Shown here: positions 9,147-17,971 of the stretch, one piece after another
Layout of the letters: the number at the start of each line of letters is the position of its first letter
Position numbering within the stretch: the first letter of the stretch is position 1
NCBI RefSeq assembly: GCF_014200505.1
Contig: NZ_JACHBX010000002.1
Coordinates: 124,001-188,000 of the forward strand
Reading direction: 5' to 3'
From: Massilia aurea
GTDB taxonomy: Bacteria > Pseudomonadota > Gammaproteobacteria > Burkholderiales > Burkholderiaceae_D
DNA: 64,000 nucleotides
Notes under the pieces: model-generated
What the model was told of the DNA's origin: nothing
Databases searched by the model: none
Seen by the model: only the letters and a program-made list of their open reading frames with translations
Made by a program: the position numbers and the translations under genes

Positions 9147-10336
9147 TCGACGCGGCCGGCGCGCGCCGCCAGCAACGCCAGCAAGCTGGCCGCGACCAGC
9201 ACGGCGGCACTGAACCCGAACGTGGCGCCATGGCCGCTGGCGTCGAACAGCAGGCCGCCGCCGGTGGCGCCCAGCATGATCGCCAGCTGCACCACCGCCA
9301 CCATCAGGCCACCGCCAGCTTCGGCATCGCGCGGCAGCGTGCGCGCCAGCCAGGTCCACCAGCCCACCGGCGCCGCCGTCGCCACCAGCCCCCAGATGGC
9401 CAGCAGCACCGTCGTTGCCGCCACCGACTGGCCGACGACGAGCAGCGCCGCCGCGATCGCCGCCATGATGAGCGGGATCGCGATCAGGACGGGGTACATG
9501 CGCGCCTTGAGCACGGACCCGATCAGCGTCGTGCCGATGAACCCGGCCACACCCAGGACCAGCAGCATCAGCGACAGCGTCGATACATCGACGCGGGTGA
9601 CGGTTTCGAGGAACGGCCGCAGATAGGTGAACAATGCAAACTGCCCCATGAAGAACAGGCTTGCCGCCGCCATGCCCAGGCAGACCGCGGGGCGCTTGAG
9701 CAACGCGAACATGCTGGCCGGCGCCTGCCGGTTTTCGGGGCGCAGCGCCGGAAGGCTGAACCACAGCCAGGCCAGCGCAACCGTCGCCACCGGTACCAGG
9801 CAAAAGAAAGCGCCGCGCCAGCCGATCACGCCGCCCAGGTAACTGCCCGCCGGCGCGGCAATCACCGTGGCCAGCGCATTGCCGCCATTGAGGATGGCCA
9901 GCGCGCGCGGCACGTCGGCTGTAGGCACCAGGCGCATCGCGGTGGCCGCCGACATCGACCAGAAGCCGCCGATGGCAACGCCGATCAGCGCGCGGCCGAC
10001 CATGAACAGCGGATAGTTCGGCGCAAACGCGGCCACGGTGCCCGAGGCGATCATCAGGCCGGTCAGCGCCAGCAGCAGCGTCTTGCGGTCGAGCCGCCCC
10101 ACGACCGACGTCAGGCACAGACTGGTCAGCAGCGCGAACGCGCCGGAAATGGCAATCGACTGCCCGGCCTGGCCTTCGGTGATGCGCAGGTCGGCCGCCA
10201 GGGGTGTGAGCAGGCTGACCGGCATGAATTCGGATGCAACGAGGGCAAAGGCGGCAAGCGACATCGCTAGCACGGCGCCCCATGCCGCGGGCCCGGCCGG
10301 CTTGCTGTCGCAAGCGACTGTAATGGTTGGATTCAT
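9134..10336 (-). CDS. MFS exporter (DHA1, sugar/nucleoside efflux type)
   Basis: A 400-residue inner-membrane transporter with twelve predicted helices. The first-half signature GRLDRKTLLLALTGLMIASG lies between helices 2 and 3, and GRALIGVAIGGFWSM marks helix 4. Family resemblance is to the AraJ/NepI/SotB exporters (sugars, purine nucleosides, some antibiotics); the actual substrate cannot be read from the sequence. The start ATG at 10334-10336 gives a short cytosolic N-terminus before helix 1 (WGAVLAMSLAAFALVASEFM). Its terminal codons overlap the LysR gene by 13 bp. The upstream spacer carries a REP/BIME element. Confidence 0.88.
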   Translation of the reverse strand: MNPTITVACDSKPAGPAAWGAVLAMSLAAFALVASEFMPVSLLTPLAADLRITEGQAGQSIAISGAFALLTSLCLTSVVGRLDRKTLLLALTGLMIASGTVAAFAPNYPLFMVGRALIGVAIGGFWSMSAATAMRLVPTADVPRALAILNGGNALATVIAAPAGSYLGGVIGWRGAFFCLVPVATVALAWLWFSLPALRPENRQAPASMFALLKRPAVCLGMAAASLFFMGQFALFTYLRPFLETVTRVDVSTLSLMLLVLGVAGFIGTTLIGSVLKARMYPVLIAIPLIMAAIAAALLVVGQSVAATTVLLAIWGLVATAAPVGWWTWLARTLPRDAEAGGGLMVAVVQLAIMLGATGGGLLFDASGHGATFGFSAAVLVAASLLALLAARAGRVDQPV

Positions 10337-10381
10337 TGGTTATGCAGAAGGGGAAAAACGGCCTGCTACAAAGCAGCAGGC

Positions 10382-10501
10382 GTAGGGTGGACGGGTACCC
10401 CGTCCACGCGTCGATGGTTGGCCGCAAGATTATCCGGCACGAACACGACGCCGATCACCGCGTGGACGGCAGAGCCGCCTCGCCGGCCGCGTCCACCCTA
10501 C
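10382..10501. repeat. REP/BIME-type palindromic element, copy A
   Basis: Two head-to-head units. The left one starts GTAG at 10382 and has a perfect hairpin GTGGACGGG-TAC-CCCGTCCAC (10387-10407), followed by CGCGTCGATGGTTGG. The right one is inverted, ends CTAC at 10498-10501, and has a looser stem of GTGGACG with CGTCCAC. The GTAG head plus adjoining hairpin matches the known layout of REP elements mobilised by RAYT transposases. The same unit recurs at 14997-15153. The right end supplies the stop codon of the neighbouring dehydrogenase. Confidence 0.75.
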
Positions 10502-11547
10502 GCGGCTAGCGTGGCGCTGTCGATCACGAAGCGGTACTTGACGTCACCCTTGAGCATGCGCTCGTAGGCGCCGTTGATCTCGTCGGCGCGGATCATCTCG
10601 ATGTCCGACACGATGCCGTGTTCGGCGCAGAAATCGAGCATTTCCTGGGTTTCAGGAATCCCGCCGATCATCGAGCCGGCGATCGCGCGGCGCTTCATGA
10701 TCAGGTTGAACACCTGCGGCGACGGGTGCGGCGAATCCGGCGCACCGACCAGCACCATGGTGCCGTCGCGCTTGAGGATCTGCAGGAACGCGTCCAGGTC
10801 GTGCGGCGCGGCCACCGTGTTGATGATCAGGTCGAGGGTCTTGGCCTGCGCCGCCATGGCGTCGGCATCCTTCGAGATCACGACTTCATCGGCGCCCAGC
10901 GCCAGCGCATCGTCGCGCTTGGAGGCCGACGTCGTGAAGGCCACGACGTGTGCGCCCATGGCGTGGGCCAGCTTGATGCCCATGTGGCCCAGGCCACCGA
11001 TGCCGACGATGCCGACCTTCTTGCCAGGACCGGCGTTCCAGTGGCGCAGCGGCGACCAGACGGTGATGCCGGCGCACAGCAGCGGCGCCACGGCGGCCAG
11101 CTGCTCTTGCGGATGGGTTACGCGCAGCACGAAGCGCTCGTGCACGACGATCTGCTCGGAGTAGCCGCCCAGCGTATGGCCCGGTGCATCCGGGGTTGGG
11201 CCGTTGTAGGTGCCGACCATATTGTCGCAATAGTTTTCCAGGCCTTCGCCGCAATCGGCGCACGCCTTGCACGAGTCGACCATGCAGCCGACACCGACCA
11301 GGTCACCGACCTTGTGCTGCGTGACGTGGGCGCCGATGGCCGACACGCGGCCAACGATTTCGTGGCCTGGCACGCAGGGAAACTGCGAGCCGGCCCATTC
11401 GCCGCGCACGGTGTGCAGGTCGGAGTGGCAGACGCCGCAGAAGTCGATCGCGATCTGCACGTCGTGCGCGCCAGGTGCGCGGCGCGTGATGTCCATCGAT
11501 TCGAGGGCTTGGTCGGGCGCGTAGGCGCCATAGGCTTTGACAGTCAT
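10498..11547 (-). CDS. Zinc-dependent NAD(P) alcohol dehydrogenase (YahK/CAD type)
   Basis: A 349-residue medium-chain dehydrogenase/reductase that interconverts alcohols and aldehydes in the cytosol, probably using NADPH. The catalytic zinc site is CGVCHSDLH (residues about 37-45) with GHE further on. The structural zinc cysteines are in CKACADCGEGLENYC, and the Rossmann motif is GIGGLGHMGIKLA. The length and the CGVCHSDLH pattern place it with the cinnamyl-alcohol-dehydrogenase-like YahK/Ahr group, which are broad-range aldehyde reductases. An AAGGA precedes the ATG. The TAG stop (10498-10500) lies within the terminal GTAG of REP copy A. Confidence 0.9.
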   Translation of the reverse strand: MTVKAYGAYAPDQALESMDITRRAPGAHDVQIAIDFCGVCHSDLHTVRGEWAGSQFPCVPGHEIVGRVSAIGAHVTQHKVGDLVGVGCMVDSCKACADCGEGLENYCDNMVGTYNGPTPDAPGHTLGGYSEQIVVHERFVLRVTHPQEQLAAVAPLLCAGITVWSPLRHWNAGPGKKVGIVGIGGLGHMGIKLAHAMGAHVVAFTTSASKRDDALALGADEVVISKDADAMAAQAKTLDLIINTVAAPHDLDAFLQILKRDGTMVLVGAPDSPHPSPQVFNLIMKRRAIAGSMIGGIPETQEMLDFCAEHGIVSDIEMIRADEINGAYERMLKGDVKYRFVIDSATLAA

Positions 11548-11845
11548 GGGAATCCTTGTGGTGGTTTTGCTTGTTTACTTGATGTAGCGGGATGGCCGCA
11601 GGGTCACGCAAAGGCGCGGCGGCACTGGGTGAATCTACCAGCACTCACTATAGCCTTGCTGGCGCGCGAGAGTAAGGCCGATTCGCTCATGGGGGATATG
11701 ACGCTCCCTCATGAATGCACCGGCCGGCCAGGCACGGCGGCTTGCGCCATCCCATCGACGCCGGTGGCACAATATGCGCAGGCGAACGTCGCATCACACA
11801 AGGATGATGCGTAACCCCGGTTGCATTCCATGGAGCGCAGGCGCA

Positions 11846-13453
11846 TTGACACCATCCAACGACAATCCGGCCCTCGATTTTCTGCGCTTGTCCAGCAAGC
11901 GCAGGCCCGTGGTGCGCTTCGTGGTCGCCGCGACGGTACTGGCCTGCATCCTGCTGGTGGCCTTTGCCGCGTGGTTCATCGAGACGACGCGCCAGGCGCA
12001 GATCGCGCAGACCACGGTCGCGACCAGCAATGTCGCGCGCATGGTCGGGGCCCAGGTCGAATCGGCCATGAAGACCACGAGCATGGCGCTGGCCAACGTC
12101 GCCGAGCGGGTCGAACACGATGGCACGAGCCCTGCAGCGCTGGCGCGGTTGCAGGCGCACCTGGTCGAGCTCACCCACACGACACCCGAGCTGCACGGCA
12201 TCTTCGTGTATGGCGAAGATGGCGCCTGGCTGGCCACGTCGCTGGACCAGCCGGTCATGGCCAACAACGCCGACCGCGCGTATTTTCAGTACCACCGCGA
12301 GCATCCGGGCCGCAACATCCACGTGGCCCATCCGGTGCGCAGCCGCTCGAGCGGCATCTGGGTCTTGCCGGTCTCGCGCCGCATCGACCGTGCCGACGGC
12401 AGCTTTGCCGGCGTCGTGCTGGTGACATTGAAGGTCAACTTCTTCGAACAGATCTACGACGACCTCGATGTCGGCCGCACCGGCACGGTGCTGCTGGCGC
12501 TGGACGACGGCACCGTGGTCTACCGGCGCCCGTTCGACGAGAAGATCATCGGCACCAATCTGTCGCATGGCGCGGTATTCCAGGCGATCCGCAACAAGTC
12601 GGCCGGCGCCGAGTTTCTGACCGCCTCGATCGACAAGATCGAGCGCCTGTACAGCTATCGCCGGGTCGACCGCTTTGCATTCGTGATCGCCGTCGGCCAG
12701 ACCAAGGACGAGCTGCTGGGCGACTGGAAGCGTTCGAGCTTTTTGATTGGCGCCGTCACGCTATTGATCGCGGCCCTGTTCACGCTGTTCGGGCGCAAGC
12801 TGGTGCGGCAGATCGCAATCCGCGACCGGCTCGACCAGACCTTGCGCGCCTATTCCGAAGACCTGCAGCGCGACAACCAGGGGCTGCACGAACTGGCGCA
12901 CACCGACAAGCTCACGCAACTGGCCAACCGGCGCCGCTTCGATGACATGCTGGACCACGAATGGCGCCGCGCGCAGCGCAGCAATGCGCCGCTGGCGCTG
13001 ATCCTGCTCGACATCGACTACTTCAAGAAGTACAACGACCATTACGGCCATCCGGCCGGTGACGCCTGCCTGCAGGGCGTGGGCGCCGTGCTGGCCGCCA
13101 GCCTGAATCGCACCGGCGACCTGCCCGCCCGCTACGGCGGCGAAGAATTCGCCGTCATCCTGCCGGCGACCGATCTGCAGGGCGCACTGGCCGTTGCCGA
13201 ACGCATGCGCCAGGACATTCTTGACCTCTCCATCGCGCACGCCCAATCGCCCTTCGAGACCATCACGGCCAGTCTCGGCGTGGCCTCCTTCGAGCCTGGC
13301 GGCAAGGAGTCCTTGAGCACCGCCGACCTGGTCGTGCGCGCGGACATGCAGCTCTACCAGGCCAAGGCTGCGGGCCGCAACCAGGTGTCCGGCGCGGCCT
13401 TCAGCGCCACCGGCGCCGACGCAAATTCAGGCGAGGGCCAGGCGGCGCAATGA
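11846..13453 (+). CDS. Membrane diguanylate cyclase with Cache sensor
   Basis: Makes cyclic di-GMP from GTP in response to a periplasmic signal. Layout: a short cytosolic tail, membrane helix (VVRFVVAATVLACILLVAF), dCache-like periplasmic domain of about 250 residues, second helix (FLIGAVTLLIAALFTLF), then a GGDEF domain. The active site reads RYGGEEF, and an inhibitory-site RTGD sits exactly five residues before it, so both catalysis and product inhibition look intact. The TTG at 11846 has GGAG 10 bases upstream and gives a 535-residue protein. In-frame ATGs at 11804 and 11807 are possible alternatives. The 3' end overlaps the convergent HAD gene by 27 bp. Confidence 0.88.
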   Translation: MTPSNDNPALDFLRLSSKRRPVVRFVVAATVLACILLVAFAAWFIETTRQAQIAQTTVATSNVARMVGAQVESAMKTTSMALANVAERVEHDGTSPAALARLQAHLVELTHTTPELHGIFVYGEDGAWLATSLDQPVMANNADRAYFQYHREHPGRNIHVAHPVRSRSSGIWVLPVSRRIDRADGSFAGVVLVTLKVNFFEQIYDDLDVGRTGTVLLALDDGTVVYRRPFDEKIIGTNLSHGAVFQAIRNKSAGAEFLTASIDKIERLYSYRRVDRFAFVIAVGQTKDELLGDWKRSSFLIGAVTLLIAALFTLFGRKLVRQIAIRDRLDQTLRAYSEDLQRDNQGLHELAHTDKLTQLANRRRFDDMLDHEWRRAQRSNAPLALILLDIDYFKKYNDHYGHPAGDACLQGVGAVLAASLNRTGDLPARYGGEEFAVILPATDLQGALAVAERMRQDILDLSIAHAQSPFETITASLGVASFEPGGKESLSTADLVVRADMQLYQAKAAGRNQVSGAAFSATGADANSGEGQAAQ

Positions 13454-14128
13454 GGCGTCGACGGCGTGCAGGCTGTCGACTTCGCAGGTGGGAATGGCGA
13501 GCGATTCGTTGGCCAGTCGGCCCGGATTGAACCAGACGCTGTCGATGCCGAAGCGGTTAGCACCGAGGATGTCAGCGTCCAGGCGATCGCCCACGATCAC
13601 CGTATCGGGCTTGGTGAAGGTGCGCGCCATCTTGCTGGTGTATTCGAAGAAGCGGGTGTCCGGTTTGGCAAAGCCGCAGGCTTCGGACGTCGCGACGAAC
13701 GACAGCGACGGGGCCAGACCCGAACTGGCGATGCGCCGGTGCTGGATCGCGTGCGCGCCATTGGTGATGATGCCCACTTCGCCGATCCCGGCCAGCGTCT
13801 CGCACAGCGCTACCGCGCCATCGACCAGCACGACGGTATCGGCAAGGGATTCGCTGTACACATCGCTGGCAACGTGTGGATCGAGGTCGATCCCGTTGTC
13901 GGCGAAGGTCTTGCGAAAGCGTTCGATGCGCAGGAAGTCCTTCGACACGGCGCCCTGTTCAAAGAGGCGCCACAGCGCGACGTTGGTCATCTGGTACTGC
14001 GCGAACAGGACGTCGAGGCCGTCACGCAGATCGAAGTGCGCCATTGTGCGCTGGAAGGAAGCTTGTTCGGAAGCCCGGAAATCGAGCAGGGTGTCGTCGA
14101 GGTCAAACAGGAAAAGTCGGTGTTTCAT
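13427..14128 (-). CDS. yjjG: HAD phosphatase, YjjG-type pyrimidine nucleotidase
   Basis: A 233-residue cytosolic haloacid-dehalogenase hydrolase. Motif I is FDLDDTLLD with both aspartates, motif II is IITNG, motif III lysine lies in GFAKPDTRFF, and motif IV is VGDRLDADILGA. The combination and length fit the YjjG family (house-cleaning 5'-nucleotidases for non-canonical pyrimidine nucleotides). The start is placed at the ATG just before KHRLFLFDLDDT; a longer frame exists upstream but adds 30 residues unlike the family. It converges on the diguanylate cyclase gene and overlaps it by 27 bp. No functional link between the two is evident. Confidence 0.82.
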   Translation of the reverse strand: MKHRLFLFDLDDTLLDFRASEQASFQRTMAHFDLRDGLDVLFAQYQMTNVALWRLFEQGAVSKDFLRIERFRKTFADNGIDLDPHVASDVYSESLADTVVLVDGAVALCETLAGIGEVGIITNGAHAIQHRRIASSGLAPSLSFVATSEACGFAKPDTRFFEYTSKMARTFTKPDTVIVGDRLDADILGANRFGIDSVWFNPGRLANESLAIPTCEVDSLHAVDASLRRLALA

Positions 14129-14183
14129 TGCGTCCAACAGTAAAGCGGCAATGCTCCATGGTAGCACCCGCCGCCAAGCTGCG

Positions 14184-14369
14184 TCAGCTGGGGTTCGGAT
14201 CGGGCACCGGCTCGTCATCGTGCGGCAGATGGCCCGGCTGGTGGTGCGGATGCGGATGTGGCGCCTCGAACGGATCGGGCATTGGATCGTCGACGGGCGC
14301 CGGATCGGGCGCGCGATGGGCGTGGATGGAAAACGGCGGCGCTGATTGCGCGGTATGGCCTGCTTGCAT
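14184..14369 (-). CDS. Small His/Pro/Asp-rich protein
   Basis: A 61-residue protein starting MQAGHTAQSAPPF and ending in a tail rich in Pro, His and Asp (APHPHPHHQPGHLPHDDEPV). The start is well supported by GAGGAGG eight bases before the ATG. Longer frames upstream lack such a site. It has no signal peptide or membrane helix and looks intrinsically disordered. The His/Asp density suggests metal binding, but that is inference from composition. It is divergent from the small membrane protein at 14488, with a 118-bp gap. I do not recognise a family. Confidence 0.6.
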   Translation of the reverse strand: MQAGHTAQSAPPFSIHAHRAPDPAPVDDPMPDPFEAPHPHPHHQPGHLPHDDEPVPDPNPS

Positions 14370-14487
14370 GATGCGGTCCTCCTCGATTGGCTGATTGGCC
14401 CACCTTAGCATGCGCTCCTGCGGCGCGGCGCGCGCCGGCAGTGGGCTACAATGCGGTCTTTCCGAACACCGCCTGCTGACCGTCCCC

Positions 14488-15000
14488 ATGGAACTTTCGA
14501 TCACCACCCTGGCCCTGCTCGTCCTGACTCCGCTGCTGGTCTGGCGCATCTACGCGCGCATCAAGAAGCAGATGCTGCGCCAGCGCTCGATCTACCAGCG
14601 CCATTACACGGGCATCCTGGTGTTTGGCGCGATGATCCTGGTGCCGGCGGCGCAGCTATTCGCCAGTCCGTACAACCTGGCGGCGCTGCTGGTGGGCGCC
14701 GTCGGCGGTATCGGTTATGGCGTGTGGGGCCTGAAGCTGTCGCGCTTCGAGGCCACGCCCGAGGGTTATTTCTTCACGCCGAACGCCCGCCTGGGCCTGG
14801 TGATGGCGATGATCCTGGTGGCGCGCATCCTGTACATCGGGGTCGAGATCTACGCCAACCAGGGCAAGGGCTTGCCCACGCCCCAGCTGAGCGACAGCCC
14901 GCTGACCATGCTGTGCGTGGGTCTCACCAGTGGCTACTTCGCCTGTTATTCGGTCGGGCTGCTGCGCTGGCGGCGGCGGGCCAAGCGCGAGAATATGTAG
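14488..15000 (+). CDS. Small membrane protein, CcdC/DUF1453-like
   Basis: A 170-residue protein with four membrane helices (residues about 5-22, 42-60, 62-78 and 105-125, with a further one near 140-158) and basic loops (RIYARIKKQMLRQRS, then RRRRAKRENM at the end). The arrangement, with a conserved FEATPEGYFFTPNARLG loop followed by a helix carrying an arginine, resembles the CcdC/DUF1453 group of membrane proteins. Their role is unclear. The ATG at 14488 begins MELSITTLALLVLTPLL, and the open extension upstream is not membrane-like. Its TAG stop is the TAG of the REP head that starts at 14997. Confidence 0.65.
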   Translation: MELSITTLALLVLTPLLVWRIYARIKKQMLRQRSIYQRHYTGILVFGAMILVPAAQLFASPYNLAALLVGAVGGIGYGVWGLKLSRFEATPEGYFFTPNARLGLVMAMILVARILYIGVEIYANQGKGLPTPQLSDSPLTMLCVGLTSGYFACYSVGLLRWRRRAKRENM

Positions 15001-15153
15001 GGTGGACGGCTCCGCCGTCCACGCGGTGATGGTTGGCGGTACGGTCATCCGGTACGAAAGCGGAGCGGGCCTCTTTTAAGGGGCTCCGTTTAGCTAGCGC
15101 GTGGACGGCGGAGCCAACCATCACCGCGTGCGCGGCGTAGCCGCACACCCTAC
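14997..15153. repeat. REP/BIME-type palindromic element, copy B
   Basis: Two inverted units. The left starts GTAG (14997-15000), with a perfect hairpin GTGGACGGC-TCC-GCCGTCCAC (15002-15022) followed by GCGGTGATGGTTGGC. The right ends CTAC (15150-15153), has a nearly perfect hairpin GTGCGCGGC-GTA-GCCGCACAC (15128-15148), and carries the same GCGGTGATGGTTGG tail when read on the other strand. The centre contains unrelated spacer. It is homologous to copy A at 10382-10501. Both outer TAG triplets act as stop codons, for the membrane protein on the left and the SMC gene on the right. Confidence 0.78.
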
Positions 15154-17963
15154 GCCGCTTCCTTGCGCCGTTGCAGCACGAAAATCGGCTGCGCCCACTG
15201 CTGGTCCTTCTTCTTCTTGCTCGTGATGAGCGTCAGTTCCGACGGGTCGTAGACGTCCGTGTTGTGCGTCAGCGGGGTCGTCATCAGGTATTGGGCGTCG
15301 GTGTTCTTCAAAAACTCGCCGACCAGCTGGATGTTGCGGATATCCAGGTGGGCAAACGGTTCATCGATGAACACGAAGCCGCCCGAGCCTTCTTCGGACT
15401 TGAGCAGGCCAATCAGCAGCACCAGCGACTTCATGACCTGCTGGCCGCCCGAGGCTTCGCCGTCGTTCATCCCGATCTGGTCCTTGCCGTCGAACTTGAA
15501 GCGCACGTGCAGGCCGGCCTGCGACAGTTGCACGTCGTCGTTCTCGAGCCGCACCGGATCCGCCTGTACATCGATCCCGGCCAGGCCACCCAGTTCGCGG
15601 ATGTTCTTGGTATAGGTCTTGATCGTGTAGCGCAGGCGCTCGATGTAGGCGCCGCGTGCATTGCCGGTCGCTTCGATCGCGCGGTTGTTCTGGTAGCGGC
15701 GCTCTTCGGTTTCCGTCTGGCGGCTTTCGAGCTGGTCGTGCAGACGCGCGTACTGGTCGACCACGGTCGGGTCGAGTTCCCAGTCGTCGCGCGCCAGCGA
15801 GCCTTCAAGGGATCCCAGGCGCAGATTGACCTGGTGCGCATTCTGGTGCTTGGCCACCAGGTCGCCGCGCCAGTTCGGATTCTTCCAGGCGCCCGGCACG
15901 GCGCGCCAGCTGCGGCGCAATTCCAGCAGTGCTTTGGCGTGCTCGGTGCGCTGGTCGATCTGGCGGCGATGGTTCAGGCGCATGCCTGCCTCGGCTTCCG
16001 ACAGCGCCATGCGCGCGTTCTGCCACACGGTGTCGGCGCGGGTGCGCGCGACGGTCGCGTTCTTGCTCAGGGTTTGCAGCTCGCCCAGGCGTGCGCCCAC
16101 TTCCATCCGTTCGGCTTTGAGCGGCGCCAGTGCGCGCGCGGCTTCCTCGAATTCTTCCTGGCGGGCCGACAGTTCCTTGGCCGCGTCCACGCCGGCGATG
16201 CGCGCCTTCAGGCCACCCACTTCGGCGGCCAGCTTCGAGATCGCCAGCGTCAGTGCGTCTTCCTTCTGTTCCAGCGCCGGCAGCGATTTCTGGATCGCTT
16301 CCAGGCGCTGCGTCTTGCCGGCCGCACCGAAGCGATAACGCGATGCTTCGACGAACAGCGAGCGACCACCGCGGCGTTCGCGGTGGTAGGCGTCCGGCGT
16401 GATCCATTCGTCCGAGCGGCTCTTGAAACCGTCGTCGACCGAATCGACGCGCACGATGCGCTCCAGCTGGTCGATCAGCCAGCCCGGCGCCTTGCCAGAA
16501 AAGCTCACCACCGACAGCAGGCTGTCATCCTTGACCACTGGCGCCGTCACGCAATCGGGCACGATGAAGTGGCGATAGCGTTCCTTCTCGGCCAGGCGGT
16601 AGGCATTGGCGGCATCCGATGCTTTTTCGAGCAGCACGACCGAGGCGTAACCACCGAGCACACCTTCGACCGCGCCCTGCCATTTCGGATCCGTCACTTC
16701 GACGATGTCCGACAGCATCGCGTGCGCAATGCCTTCGTCGCGCAGTGCGCGGCGCATCAGGCGCTGCGCTTCGGGTTCCGGCATCGCGCTCTTGCCCTGC
16801 AACTGGGAGATCGTCGCCAGCTCGCCCGCGATCCTGGTCGACACGGCTTCGCGCGCGCTCTTCTGGCGCGCCAGCTCGGCTTCTTTTTCGCCCAGCTGCT
16901 TGCCCACTTCGGCGATGTCGGCGCCGGCATCGGCCGACAGCTTTTGCAGGCGGTCGCGCTGTTCCAGCAGGCTTTCCAGCGGTTTGAGGCGCGTGTTCAC
17001 TTCGGTCAGGCGGCGGGCCAGTTCGCCGCCCTCCTGCTCGAGCTGCGTTTCCTGCTTTTGCGCTTCGGTCAGCGCGCGCTGCTGGCTGGCGAGCTGGCTG
17101 CGTTTCTCGGCCAGTTGACCGTCAGCCTGCACCAGGGGCTTCTTCGCTTCGCGCAGCGTGCGCGAAACCAGCAGCGCTTTCTCGCGCGCTTCGTGGTACT
17201 GCAGCGCCGGCAGCACTTCTTCGTGCAGCTCGCGCTTTTCCTTGTGCAGATCGGACCATTGATGGTGGTTGGCCACGCGCAGGCGCAAGCCTTCGAGGTT
17301 GGTGCGCGAGGCTTCCAGCTCGGCCTCGAAGCGCTTGAGCTCTGTCTCAGTATCGCGCTGGTGCCGCTTGGCTTCGTCGTACGCGTCCAGCACTTCCTTG
17401 TCGCCAAACACCTGGAACACCAGGTCGAGCAACTGGCGCGGCGCGTATTCGCACAGCTTGTCGGTCTCGCCCTGCTCGAGCGCCAGCACTTTCGACATCG
17501 CCGGCGACAGGCCGGCCGACGCCAGGCGCTTGCGGTAGTTTTCCACGCCCAGCCAGTCGGTCGCTTCGGTCACTTCCTCGATCTCGACGTTCCCGGGTCG
17601 CATCAGGTATTGGCGCTTCCAGTCGCCGCCGTTCTTCTGCACCTGGCAAAAGAGCGTGACTTCATCGTCGGCGAAAAAGCCCGAATGACGAAACGGCCGG
17701 TTCGACAACTGGCGGCCTACCGGCTTGTTGTCGACGACGGCGCGCAGCCAGGCGCTTTGCTGGCCCGAGTGGCGCGCATAGTGTTTATACGTGCGGCCCA
17801 TCGAGCAATCGAGCCCGAACAGCGTGCGCATCGCATCGAGCAGCGTGGTCTTGCCCGAGCCGTTCTGGCCGGCGATCGTGATGATCTTGGCGTCGAGCGG
17901 GATGTTCTTGATCCGCTGCCAGTAATCCCAGTGGACCAGTTCGAGTGATTTAATGTGGAACAT
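15150..17963 (-). CDS. SMC-like ATPase, MksB/JetC-type condensin subunit
   Basis: Last gene of a three-gene operon; 937 residues. It has an ATP-binding cassette split across a coiled-coil rod. Walker A is GQNGSGKT (residues 32-39), the signature motif is ASGGQ (837-841), and Walker B is FVFIDEP (863-869) followed by D-loop AHLD. Heptad-rich arms span about 190-390 and 560-780. Between them, at about 400-555, is a hinge-like globular domain (DIVEVTDPKWQGAVEGVLGG). The arms are shorter than in Smc or MukB, and the total length fits MksB/JetC. Such proteins load onto DNA with a kleisin and extrude loops. The gap to the MksE-like gene is 8 bp. Its TAG stop comes from REP copy B. SMC type is confident; the Mks/Jet subtype is inferred. 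Confidence 0.78.
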   Translation of the reverse strand: MFHIKSLELVHWDYWQRIKNIPLDAKIITIAGQNGSGKTTLLDAMRTLFGLDCSMGRTYKHYARHSGQQSAWLRAVVDNKPVGRQLSNRPFRHSGFFADDEVTLFCQVQKNGGDWKRQYLMRPGNVEIEEVTEATDWLGVENYRKRLASAGLSPAMSKVLALEQGETDKLCEYAPRQLLDLVFQVFGDKEVLDAYDEAKRHQRDTETELKRFEAELEASRTNLEGLRLRVANHHQWSDLHKEKRELHEEVLPALQYHEAREKALLVSRTLREAKKPLVQADGQLAEKRSQLASQQRALTEAQKQETQLEQEGGELARRLTEVNTRLKPLESLLEQRDRLQKLSADAGADIAEVGKQLGEKEAELARQKSAREAVSTRIAGELATISQLQGKSAMPEPEAQRLMRRALRDEGIAHAMLSDIVEVTDPKWQGAVEGVLGGYASVVLLEKASDAANAYRLAEKERYRHFIVPDCVTAPVVKDDSLLSVVSFSGKAPGWLIDQLERIVRVDSVDDGFKSRSDEWITPDAYHRERRGGRSLFVEASRYRFGAAGKTQRLEAIQKSLPALEQKEDALTLAISKLAAEVGGLKARIAGVDAAKELSARQEEFEEAARALAPLKAERMEVGARLGELQTLSKNATVARTRADTVWQNARMALSEAEAGMRLNHRRQIDQRTEHAKALLELRRSWRAVPGAWKNPNWRGDLVAKHQNAHQVNLRLGSLEGSLARDDWELDPTVVDQYARLHDQLESRQTETEERRYQNNRAIEATGNARGAYIERLRYTIKTYTKNIRELGGLAGIDVQADPVRLENDDVQLSQAGLHVRFKFDGKDQIGMNDGEASGGQQVMKSLVLLIGLLKSEEGSGGFVFIDEPFAHLDIRNIQLVGEFLKNTDAQYLMTTPLTHNTDVYDPSELTLITSKKKKDQQWAQPIFVLQRRKEAA

Positions 17964-17971
17964 CGGCTATC

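Noticed and set aside
15171..17948. A 925-codon open frame on the plus strand, opposite the SMC gene
   Set aside because: It mirrors the SMC gene almost completely, has composition dominated by Arg, His, Gln, Ala and Val and no domain motifs. It arises from the strong third-position GC bias of the real gene.
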